NCBI RefSeq assembly: GCF_035984415.1
Contig: NZ_CP130720.1
Span: forward strand, 1,922,001 to 1,986,000
Length of the DNA: 64,000 nucleotides
Direction of reading: 5' to 3'
Source: Streptomyces sp. NBC_01296
GTDB taxonomy: Bacteria; Actinomycetota; Actinomycetes; Streptomycetales; Streptomycetaceae
The notes beneath the pieces were generated by a model that was not told where the DNA came from, made no database searches, and worked only from the letters and a program-made list of their open reading frames with translations. Positions 49,843 through 57,667 of the stretch are shown in pieces (within the stretch, counting starts at the first letter, position 1; every line of letters starts with the position of its first letter). The position numbers and the translations under genes were made by a program.

Positions 49843-49871
49843 TTATCACTGGGGTTTTGCGTCTGTACGTT
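49843..49871 (+). promoter_or_regulatory. Candidate promoter of the FAD monooxygenase gene
   Basis: TTATCA (49843-49848), a 17-base spacer, TACGTT (49866-49871), 31 bases before the ATG. Confidence 0.45.
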
Positions 49872-49902
49872 GTACGCCTCGGAACCAAGAAGGGAACCCC
49901 GC

Positions 49903-51060
49903 ATGACCCCCACGAAGACCGTCCTGATCTCCGGCGCCAGCGTCGCCGGCCCCGCCCTCGCCTACTGGCTGCACCGGCACGGATTCGCCCCCACCGTCGT
50001 CGAGCGCGCCCCGCAGCTCCGCGACGGCGGCTACGCCGTCGACTTCCGCGGCGAGGCCCTCGACGTACTCGACCGGATGGGCCTGCTCGACGAGATCCGG
50101 GCGCTCGACACCGGGATGGGCGACGCCGCGATGATGGACGCCGACGGCAGGCAGTACGCCACCCTCCCGGCCGCGGTCTTCGCCGGCGACCTGGAGGTCC
50201 TCAAGGGCGACCTGACCCGGCTCCTCCACGAAGCCACCCGCGCCGACGTCGAGTACGTCTTCGGCGACTCGATCGCGACGCTGGAACAGGACGCCGACGG
50301 CGTGTCCGTCACCTTCGAGCACGGCGCGCCGCGCCGCTTCGACCTGGTCGTCGGCGCCGACGGGCTGCACTCCACCACCCGCGCGCTGGCCTTCGGCCCC
50401 GAGGAGCGGTTCGTCCGCCACCTCGGCATCTACACGGCGATCTTCAACCTCGACAACTACCTCGGACTGCGGAGCACCGGGCAGCTGTACGCCGCTCCGG
50501 GCAAGACCGCCAACGTCTTCTCGGCCCGCGCCGACACCGAGGCCCGGGCGGCCTTCCACTTCGCCGCGCCCGAAGGGCTGGACTACGACCGCCGCGACCG
50601 GGCGCAGCAGAAGCGGATCGTGGCCGAGCGGTTCGCGGGCGAGGGCTGGGAGGTGCCGCGGCTGCTGGCGGAGATGGACGCGGCGGCGGAGTTCTTCTTC
50701 GACGCCAACGCCCAGGTGGAGATGGAGACGTGGGCCGCCGGCCGGGTCGTGCTGCTCGGCGATGCGGGCGCCTGCGCCGGGCCGACCTCGGGCCGCGGCA
50801 CCTCGCAGGCGCTGATCGGCGCGTACGTCCTGGCGGGCGAGCTGGCCGAGGCCGGCGGCGACCACCGGGCGGCCTTCGCCGCGTACGAGGACCGGATGCG
50901 CCCGTACGTCGCCGAACACCAGGCACTGGGCCGGGAGGGCGCGGAGCGGTTCTTCCTGCCCGCCCCGACCCAGGAGGTGCTGGACATGCTCGCCGCCGGC
51001 GCCCCGGAGCACGCCCGCACGGAACCGATCCGGCTGCGGGACTACGAGCCCAGCAGCTGA
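49903..51060 (+). CDS. FAD-dependent monooxygenase (PHBH-like)
   Basis: 385 residues. Rossmann motif VLISGASVAGPALAYWLHRH (GxSxxGxxxA), an RGEALDVLDRMGLL segment, the DG motif DLVVGADGLHSTTR, and the second FAD motif GRVVLLGDAGACAGPTSGRG. This is the class A flavin hydroxylase family, using NAD(P)H and O2 to hydroxylate aromatic substrates, including tetracycline-like drugs. Divergent regulation suggests substrate-induced expression. AAGGGA 7 bases upstream. Its stop overlaps the converging isochorismatase-like gene by 19 bases. Confidence 0.9.
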   Translation: MTPTKTVLISGASVAGPALAYWLHRHGFAPTVVERAPQLRDGGYAVDFRGEALDVLDRMGLLDEIRALDTGMGDAAMMDADGRQYATLPAAVFAGDLEVLKGDLTRLLHEATRADVEYVFGDSIATLEQDADGVSVTFEHGAPRRFDLVVGADGLHSTTRALAFGPEERFVRHLGIYTAIFNLDNYLGLRSTGQLYAAPGKTANVFSARADTEARAAFHFAAPEGLDYDRRDRAQQKRIVAERFAGEGWEVPRLLAEMDAAAEFFFDANAQVEMETWAAGRVVLLGDAGACAGPTSGRGTSQALIGAYVLAGELAEAGGDHRAAFAAYEDRMRPYVAEHQALGREGAERFFLPAPTQEVLDMLAAGAPEHARTEPIRLRDYEPSS

Positions 51061-51626
51061 GCCGTGGTGACGACGCGGGCGAAGCCGCCGCCCTGGAGGT
51101 TGACGGCGGTGGCGGTCGCCAGCTCGTCGGCCGTCAGCCGGAGCCCGTCCGGGCCCTCGAGGTCGAAGGTGTGCGTGGCGTCGAGCGGGACGAGCACGTC
51201 GTAGCCCAGGTTCCCGGCCATCCGCGCGGTGGTCTCGACGCACATGTTCGTCTGGATCCCCGAGACCACGAGCTGGCCGATGCCCTGGGCGGTGAGCCAT
51301 GCGGCCAGGTCGGGGGTGCCGTAGAAGGAGGAGTTCACGGTCTTGGTGACCAGCAGGGACTCCTGCCCCGCCCGGTCGGCCACGAAGTCCTTGAAGGCGT
51401 GGCCGGGGTGGCCTTCGGCCAGGACCGAGCCGGCGGTCCGCGAGGCGTGGCGGACGAGCACCACGGGGCGGCCGGACTCCTGCCAGGCGTCCATCAGGGC
51501 GGCGATGTTGGCCTCGGCGGCCGGGTTGTTGCGGGGGCCCCAGTAGGAGGCGTCGTCGAAGCCCTGCTGTACGTCGATGACCAGCAGGGCGGCGTTCGGG
51601 GCGAGTGCGATCTCGTTCTTCGTCAT
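51042..51626 (-). CDS. Isochorismatase-family cysteine hydrolase
   Basis: 194 residues. LLVIDVQQGFD has the catalytic Asp, VTKTVNSSFYGT carries the Lys, and VVSGIQTNMCVETTARMA carries the nucleophilic Cys with the cis-peptide region. The family includes nicotinamidases, N-carbamoyl hydrolases and isochorismatases; the substrate here is unknown. The start has no ribosome site, so translation may be leaderless. Convergent with the monooxygenase and divergent from the GlxA-type gene (82 bp apart). Confidence 0.88.
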   Translation of the reverse strand: MTKNEIALAPNAALLVIDVQQGFDDASYWGPRNNPAAEANIAALMDAWQESGRPVVLVRHASRTAGSVLAEGHPGHAFKDFVADRAGQESLLVTKTVNSSFYGTPDLAAWLTAQGIGQLVVSGIQTNMCVETTARMAGNLGYDVLVPLDATHTFDLEGPDGLRLTADELATATAVNLQGGGFARVVTTAQLLGS

Positions 51627-51693
51627 GGCTTCATGATCTTCCGCCGGACCGGCGCGCCGACAGCGGCAACCGGGACCCGAACCGATGGGATCC

Positions 51694-51706
51694 TGCCAGA
51701 ATGGCA
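51694..51706. promoter_or_regulatory. Palindrome overlapping the -10 of the GlxA-type gene
   Basis: TGCCA-GAA-TGGCA contains CAGAAT (51697-51702), which lies 6 bases before the ATG at 51709. Operator and -10 coincide, as expected for a leaderless, autoregulated gene. Confidence 0.45.
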
Positions 51707-51708
51707 GC

Positions 51709-52686
51709 ATGCATCGTGTCGCCGTCGTCGTCCAGCCCGGGATCCGCAGCTTCGACCTCGCCGTCATCACCGAGGTCTGGGGACCCGACCGCAGCCACCT
51801 GGGCGTCCCGCGCTTCGAGCTGCGCCGGTGCGCCGTGGACACCGGGCCGATCGCACTGCCCGGCGGGCTGACCCTGGCCCCCGACGGGCCGCTCGACTGG
51901 CTCGCCGAGGCCGATCTCGTCGTCGTGCCGGCGCTGGCCGAACCCGCCGCCCCGACGCCCGGGCCGGTCCTCGCCGCCCTGCGGGACGCGCACGCCCGGG
52001 GCGTGCCGATCGCCGCACTGTGCGCGGGAGCGTTCATCCTCGCGGAGGCGGGCCTGCTGGCGGGCCGCCGGGCCGTGACCCACTGGTCGCTGGCGCCGCA
52101 GCTCGCCGCGCGCCACCCGTCCGTGCTGGTCGAGGACGCCCCGCTGTACGTGGAGGACGGCGGGCTGTGGACCTCCGCGGGGGTGGCCTCCGGGATCGAC
52201 CTCTGTCTGCACCTCGTACGGGAGGCCCACGGCGCGGAGGCCGCCGCCGCCATCGCGCGGTCCATGGTGACGGGCCCGTTCCGCACCGGCGGCCACGCCC
52301 AGTACCTGGACCGGCCCACCCCGGCGGCGGACCGGACCGCCGAGGCCCTGGCGGCCGTACGGGAGCGGGCCCTGCGCCATCTGCACGAGCCGCTGTCCGT
52401 GGCCACGCTGGCCCGCTGGGCGGGGATGTCCCCGCGCTCCTTCGCCCGCCATTTCCTCGCCGCCACCGGGACCACCCCGCACCGCTGGATCCTCGGCCAC
52501 CGCCTGGACGAGGCCCGCAAGCTCCTGGAGCGCACGGACCATCCGGTTCCGGAAGTGGCCCGGCGCGCGGGCTTCGCCAGCGAGGTCACGTTCCGCCAGC
52601 ACTTCACCTCGTCCATGGGCCTCAGCCCCCGTGCGTACCGCAGTGCGGCGATCGCCACACCAGCAGCCCCGCCCAAATCCCGGTGA
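51709..52686 (+). CDS. GlxA-type regulator (DJ-1/PfpI domain + AraC HTH)
   Basis: 325 residues. The N-terminal 190 form a class I amidotransferase-like sensor with IAALCAGAFILAEAGLL (Cys in the nucleophile elbow). The AraC HTH pair (220-320) reads LARWAGMSPRSFARHFLAAT and VARRAGFASEVTFRQHF. Such regulators sense amine or small-molecule signals and activate catabolic genes. Seems leaderless with a palindrome over its -10. The SpoIIE-type phosphatase gene starts 18 bases after its stop, so they may form one transcript. Confidence 0.9.
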   Translation: MHRVAVVVQPGIRSFDLAVITEVWGPDRSHLGVPRFELRRCAVDTGPIALPGGLTLAPDGPLDWLAEADLVVVPALAEPAAPTPGPVLAALRDAHARGVPIAALCAGAFILAEAGLLAGRRAVTHWSLAPQLAARHPSVLVEDAPLYVEDGGLWTSAGVASGIDLCLHLVREAHGAEAAAAIARSMVTGPFRTGGHAQYLDRPTPAADRTAEALAAVRERALRHLHEPLSVATLARWAGMSPRSFARHFLAATGTTPHRWILGHRLDEARKLLERTDHPVPEVARRAGFASEVTFRQHFTSSMGLSPRAYRSAAIATPAAPPKSR

Positions 52687-52704
52687 CAGTGTTAGAAATG
52701 GCTC

Positions 52705-55503
52705 ATGACCGGACGTTTGGGTCGACCCAGGGGATCCCCGCCCCGGCAGCCGATCGGGCGGGACCCCGGCCTGCCGCCGCGCCTCTCCCTGGGTGCCCGC
52801 AGTGTCGCCGGTCAGGTCTTCGCGCTCCAGGCGTTCATCGTGGTGCTGCTGATCGCGGCCGCCTCGCTGGCCCTCGTGTTCCAGGAGCGGTACGACACCG
52901 AGCGCGATGCGCGCCACCGCTCCCTCGCGGCCGCGGAGGCCTTCGCGCACGCCCCCGGCCTCCCCGAGGCCCTCGTGGCGCCCAACCCGACGCGTGCGCT
53001 GCAGCCCCTGGCCGAGGCCGCCCGGCGGGGCTCGGGCGTCGATTTCATCGCCGTGATGGCGCCCGACGGGCTGCGCTACACCGACTCCCGGCCGGACCTG
53101 ATCGGCAAACGGGCCACCGGCGACCTCTCGCGGGCCGTCGGCGGGCAGTCCTTCACCGAGGTGTTCAAGGGTTCGCCCAGCGATGCGGTCCGCGCCGTGG
53201 TCCCCGTACGGGACGCGAGCGGGACGGTCGTCGGCCTGGTCGGCACCGGCATCGAGGTCGCCAAGGTCTCCGACGTGGTCGAGGGCCAGCTGCCGCTGCT
53301 GCTCGGCGCCACGGCGGGCGCGCTGCTGCTCGGCACGGGCGGCGCCGCCCTGGTCAGCCGCCGATTGCGGCGCCAGACCCGAGGCCTGGGCGAGGCCGAG
53401 ATGGCCCGGATCAACGAGCACCACGAGGCGGTCCTGCACGCGGTCCGCGAGGGCGTCCTGATCATCGGCGCCGACCAGCGGCTGCTGCTCGCCAACGACG
53501 AGGCCCGGCGGCTGCTGAACCTGCCGCCCGACGCCGAGCAGCGCCATGTGGGCGAGCTGGGCCTCGACCCGCGCACCACCTCGCTGCTGGTGTCCGGGCG
53601 GGTCGCGACGGACGAGGTGCACCTGGCGGGCGACCGGCTCCTCGCCGTCAACGTCCGCCCGACCAAGCCGTACGGAGGGCACCCGTCCGGCAGCGTCATG
53701 ACCCTGCGCGACACCACCGAGCTCGCCGCGCTCTCGGGCCGCGCCGAGGTGGCCCGGGAGCGGCTCCAGCTGCTGTACGACGCGGGGGTGCGGATCGGGA
53801 CCACGCTGGACGTGGTGCGGACCGCCGAGGAGCTGTCGGAGGTGGCGGTGCCCCGGTTCGCCGACTTCGTCACGGTGGAGCTGCTGGAGCCGGTGCTGAA
53901 GGGCGAGGAGCCCTCGCCGGCCACCGGCGTGTACTCCGAGATGCGCAGGGCGGCGATGAGCGGGGTGCGCACCGACCAGCCGCTGCAGCCGGTCGGCGAC
54001 ATCATCCGCTTCGAGGTGCCCACCGCTCCGATGGCGGCGGCCCTGGACGCCGGGCACGCGGTGCTGGCGTCCGATCTGAACGCGGCGATGGGCTGGCGGG
54101 CGCAGGACGAGGCGGGCACCCGCCAGGCGCTGGGGTACGGGCTGCACTCGCTGATCTCGGTGCCGCTGCAGGCCCGCGGCGTGGTCCTCGGCATGGCCAA
54201 CTTCTGGCGGGCCGCCGACACCCCGGAGGCCTTCGACGAGGAGGACCTGTCGTTCGCGGAGGAACTGGGGGCGCGGGCGGCCGTCTCCATCGACAACGCC
54301 CGCCGCTTCACCCGGGAGCACGCGACGGCCGTGGCCCTCCAGCGGAGCCTGCTGCCCCGGGTGCTGCCGGACCAGAGCGCCGTGGAAGTGGCCTTCCGGT
54401 ACCTGCCCGCGAAGGCGGGGGTGGGCGGGGACTGGTTCGACGTGATCCCGCTCGCCGGCGCCCGCGTGGCGCTGATCGTCGGCGACGTCGTCGGGCACGG
54501 GGTGCACGCGGCGGCCACGATGGGCCGGCTGCGGACCGCCGTGCACAACTTCTCCACCCTGGACATGCCGCCGGACGAGCTGCTGGGGCACCTGGACGAG
54601 CTGATCCACCGCATCGACCAGAACGAGTCCGCGGCCGCCGGGGACGCCGCCGACGGGGCGGGCGAGCCGGCCGGCGTCACGGGCGCCACCTGCCTGTACG
54701 CGGTCTACGACCCGGTCTCCGGGGTCTGCACGATGGCGAGTGCCGGGCACCCCGGACCGGCCCTGGTCCGGCCGGACGGCGGCGTGGAGTTCCCGGAGCT
54801 GCCCGCCGGGCTGCCGCTCGGCGTGGGCGGCATGCCCTTCGAGGCCACCGAGCTGCTGCTGCCGGAGTCGAGCCGGCTCGTGCTGTTCACGGACGGCCTG
54901 CTGGAGGACCGCGACCGGGATTTCGACGCCGGCCTCGACCTGCTGGCCGAGACGCTCTCCCAGCCCGGCCGCAGCCCCGAACAGGCCTGTGCGGACGTGC
55001 TGGCCGCGCTGCTGTTCCCGTCCCCGAGCGACGACATCGCCCTGCTGATCGCCGACACCCGGCGGCTGGAGGCGGGCCGGATCGCGGAGTGGGAGGTGCC
55101 CGCCGACCCGGCCGCGGTCTCCCGGGTGCGCAACGCGGGCTCGGCGCAGCTCGCCGCCTGGGGGCTGGGGGGCATCGCGTTCACGGCCGAGCTGATCCTC
55201 AGCGAGCTCATCACCAACGCCATCCGGTACGGGACCGCGCCCATCCGGGTGCGGCTGCTGCGCGACCGCAACCTCATCTGCGAGGTCTCCGACGGCAGCA
55301 GCACCTCGCCGCACCTGCGGTACGCGGCCACCACCGACGAGGGCGGCCGCGGCCTGTTCCTGGTCGCGCAGTACGCCGAGCGATGGGGTACCCGGTACAC
55401 CGAGCGCGGCAAGGTCATCTGGGCCGAGCTGCCGCTGACCGGCGATCCGGAGCCCGCGTTGCCGGTGATGGACCTGGAGTCGCTGGAGGACCTGGCCTGG
55501 TGA
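52705..55503 (+). CDS. Membrane sensor SpoIIE-type phosphatase with C-terminal kinase-like domain
   Basis: 932 residues. Two membrane segments (VFALQAFIVVLLIAAASLAL near 37-57; LLLGATAGALLLGTGGAALV near 196-217) frame an external sensor domain of about 135 residues, as in Cache receptors. Inside follow a PAS domain, a GAF domain (about 365-540) and a PP2C/SpoIIE domain (VGGDWFDVIP, VGDVVGHGVHA, LFTDGLLED, SDDIALL). An RsbW-like HATPase (ELILSELITNAIRYG) ends the protein. It likely toggles an anti-sigma antagonist pathway in response to an outside signal. Converges on a second SpoIIE-type phosphatase gene. Confidence 0.9.
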   Translation: MTGRLGRPRGSPPRQPIGRDPGLPPRLSLGARSVAGQVFALQAFIVVLLIAAASLALVFQERYDTERDARHRSLAAAEAFAHAPGLPEALVAPNPTRALQPLAEAARRGSGVDFIAVMAPDGLRYTDSRPDLIGKRATGDLSRAVGGQSFTEVFKGSPSDAVRAVVPVRDASGTVVGLVGTGIEVAKVSDVVEGQLPLLLGATAGALLLGTGGAALVSRRLRRQTRGLGEAEMARINEHHEAVLHAVREGVLIIGADQRLLLANDEARRLLNLPPDAEQRHVGELGLDPRTTSLLVSGRVATDEVHLAGDRLLAVNVRPTKPYGGHPSGSVMTLRDTTELAALSGRAEVARERLQLLYDAGVRIGTTLDVVRTAEELSEVAVPRFADFVTVELLEPVLKGEEPSPATGVYSEMRRAAMSGVRTDQPLQPVGDIIRFEVPTAPMAAALDAGHAVLASDLNAAMGWRAQDEAGTRQALGYGLHSLISVPLQARGVVLGMANFWRAADTPEAFDEEDLSFAEELGARAAVSIDNARRFTREHATAVALQRSLLPRVLPDQSAVEVAFRYLPAKAGVGGDWFDVIPLAGARVALIVGDVVGHGVHAAATMGRLRTAVHNFSTLDMPPDELLGHLDELIHRIDQNESAAAGDAADGAGEPAGVTGATCLYAVYDPVSGVCTMASAGHPGPALVRPDGGVEFPELPAGLPLGVGGMPFEATELLLPESSRLVLFTDGLLEDRDRDFDAGLDLLAETLSQPGRSPEQACADVLAALLFPSPSDDIALLIADTRRLEAGRIAEWEVPADPAAVSRVRNAGSAQLAAWGLGGIAFTAELILSELITNAIRYGTAPIRVRLLRDRNLICEVSDGSSTSPHLRYAATTDEGGRGLFLVAQYAERWGTRYTERGKVIWAELPLTGDPEPALPVMDLESLEDLAW

Positions 55504-55510
55504 CGGCCCT

Positions 55511-55541
55511 GGGCGCCGGCGCCAGGCGGCGCCAGGCGCCC
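55511..55541. terminator. Hairpin between the two SpoIIE-type genes
   Basis: GGGCGCCGGCGCC pairs with GGCGCCAGGCGCCC with one bulge; lies between convergent stops. Confidence 0.65.
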
Positions 55542-55556
55542 GCGGCCACCGGCCGC

Positions 55557-57623
55557 TCAGCGGGGCCGGGAGGCCGCCGTACGGGCGAGCAGGACCGCCA
55601 CGTCGTCCTGCGGGGCCCCCGGCAGCAGACGCGCCAGGATCTCGTCGCACAGCCGGTCCAGCGGCTGCCCGGCGTCGCGCAGCGCCCACCCCAGCTGGGC
55701 CATGCCCTGGTCGAGGTCCCGGTCGCGGGCCTCGATGAGGCCGTCGGTGTAGAGGACGAGCAGGCTTCCGGGCGGCAGGGCGACCTCTTCGGTGCGGAAT
55801 TCCTGCCCGCCCGTGCCCAGCGGGGTGCCGGGCGGGCCGTCGAGGAAGGTGACCTCCCCGCCCGCCGTGGCCACGGCGGGCGGCGGGTGGCCGGCGCGGG
55901 CGATGGTGCAGCCGCCCGTGGCCGGGTCGTGGACGGCGTAGACGCAGGTCGCCATCTCGTCCTCGCCCAGGTCGGCGACGGCCTCGTCGAGCGAGCGCAG
56001 CAGCCGGGTCGGGGAGACGTCGTGGCGGGCGAGGGTGCGTACGGCCGTGCGCAGCTGCCCCATGACGGCGGCGGCGTGGATGCCGTGGCCCATGACGTCC
56101 CCGATGACCAGGCCGGTGCGGCCGCCGGGCAGCTGGATGACGTCGTACCAGTCGCCGCCGACGTCGTGGTCGCTGGCGGGCAGGTAGCGGCCGGTCAGTT
56201 CCAGGCCGGTGACCTCGGGCAGGGCGCTGTTGCTGAGGCTGCGCTGGAGCGTCAGGGCGGCCCGGCGCTGGTTGGTGTACATCCGGGCGTTGTCGATGTT
56301 GAGCGCCGCGCGGGCGACCACCTCGTCGAGGAGCACGCAGTCCTGCTCGTCGAAGGGCTCGCGGCCGCGCAGCCGTGTCACGGTGACCGCGCCGAGCACG
56401 GTGCCGCGGGCGACGAGCGGGATCAGCCGGGCGGAGCCGAGGGTGGCGAGGTAGTCGCGCAGTTCCGTGGCGCGCGGGTCGGGGACCAGCGCGTGCACGT
56501 CGGACACGTACAGGTTCATGGGCCGCCCCTCGGCGATGACCTGCTCGTAGACCGACTCGGCCGGGATCTGGAAGGTCTGGCCGGGTGCCAGCCGGGCGGT
56601 GGGGGCGTCCGGGTCGGGGAACTCGACCGCGATGCGGCGCAGCATGCCCTGGTGGGTGGCCGCGGCGTCGTCGGGCGCGAGGACGGCCTCCAGCAGCTGT
56701 ACGTCGGCCGAGTCGGCCAGCTGGGGTACGAGGACCTGCACGATCTCCCGGGCGGTCTGGTCCAGGTCGAGGGTGGTGCCGATGCGGGTGCCGGCCTCGG
56801 CAAGGACGGCGAAGCGGCGGCGGGCCCGCTCGGCCTCGACCTGGGCCTGCTGGCTCTCGGTGATGTCGATGAGGGAGGCGATCACGCCGAGCGGGCGGCC
56901 GGAGCCGTCGAGCAGCGGGGCGTACGAGCAGGACCAGGTGTGGTCGTGCTCGGGATCGGCCGGGGTGCGGCCGGTGCGGCGGACGTCGACGACGGCGGTG
57001 CCCCGGTCCATGACCTGCTGCATCGTCGCCTCGAGCGCGACGGCGTTGACGCCGGGCACGACCTCGGTGAGCCGTTTGCCGAGGTGGTCGGCGGCCGAGA
57101 CGCCGTTCATCCGGGCCAGTGCGTCGTTGACCCGCAGGAAGCGCAGGTCGGGGCCGAGGGTGGCGAGGCCGATGGGCGACTGGGTGAAGAGGCTCTGGAG
57201 GGCGGCGAGCGAGTCCCGCATGCGCAGGACCTCGGTGGTCTCCACGGCGATCAGCATGGCCCCCGTACGGCCCTGCGGGTCGATGGCGGGGACGATCCAC
57301 ATCTCCATGGTGACGCGGTGCCCGTCGCGGTGGCGTACGGGGAGGGTGCCGACCACCGTCTCACCCGCCTGGACGCGCCGGGTCAGGTCGTCGGCGAGCT
57401 CTTGGTTGGTCTCGGGGACGAGTACGGACGTGCCGGGGCGGCCGAGGATGTCCTCGGGGCGGTGGCCGAGCAGGTCCTGGGCGGCGAGCGACCATTCGAC
57501 GATGAGTCCGTCGGCGTCCTCCCGCCAGAGGGCGATCGGCAGCAGCTCGCGGAGCACACCGGCGTACCCGACAGCCGCGACCGGCTGATCCGGGACCTCG
57601 CTCGTCGACTGGTATGTGTCCAC
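55557..57623 (-). CDS. Cytoplasmic PAS-PAS-GAF SpoIIE-type phosphatase
   Basis: 688 residues, no membrane segment. Two PAS domains (about 25-130 and 140-255; LGHRPEDILGRP, GDGHxV-like region), a GAF domain (275-435) and a PP2C/SpoIIE domain with VGGDWYDVIQLPGG, VIGDVMGHGIHAAAVMGQLR, YTDGLIEARDRD and PQDDVAVLLAR. No HATPase follows, unlike the convergent neighbour. It dephosphorylates an anti-sigma antagonist (STAS) protein in partner-switching networks; target unknown. GTG start with GAGGT about 6 bases upstream. Lies 44 bases downstream of the patatin-like gene. Confidence 0.9.
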   Translation of the reverse strand: MDTYQSTSEVPDQPVAAVGYAGVLRELLPIALWREDADGLIVEWSLAAQDLLGHRPEDILGRPGTSVLVPETNQELADDLTRRVQAGETVVGTLPVRHRDGHRVTMEMWIVPAIDPQGRTGAMLIAVETTEVLRMRDSLAALQSLFTQSPIGLATLGPDLRFLRVNDALARMNGVSAADHLGKRLTEVVPGVNAVALEATMQQVMDRGTAVVDVRRTGRTPADPEHDHTWSCSYAPLLDGSGRPLGVIASLIDITESQQAQVEAERARRRFAVLAEAGTRIGTTLDLDQTAREIVQVLVPQLADSADVQLLEAVLAPDDAAATHQGMLRRIAVEFPDPDAPTARLAPGQTFQIPAESVYEQVIAEGRPMNLYVSDVHALVPDPRATELRDYLATLGSARLIPLVARGTVLGAVTVTRLRGREPFDEQDCVLLDEVVARAALNIDNARMYTNQRRAALTLQRSLSNSALPEVTGLELTGRYLPASDHDVGGDWYDVIQLPGGRTGLVIGDVMGHGIHAAAVMGQLRTAVRTLARHDVSPTRLLRSLDEAVADLGEDEMATCVYAVHDPATGGCTIARAGHPPPAVATAGGEVTFLDGPPGTPLGTGGQEFRTEEVALPPGSLLVLYTDGLIEARDRDLDQGMAQLGWALRDAGQPLDRLCDEILARLLPGAPQDDVAVLLARTAASRPR

Positions 57624-57667
57624 CGCACCGACCTCACCCCGGGGGGTCTGATTCCTACCGATTCACC

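Noticed and set aside
51631..57300. An open frame of about 1900 codons on the minus strand
   Set aside because: Antisense to the plus-strand SpoIIE gene and out of frame with the minus-strand one; low-complexity translation and no ribosome site.
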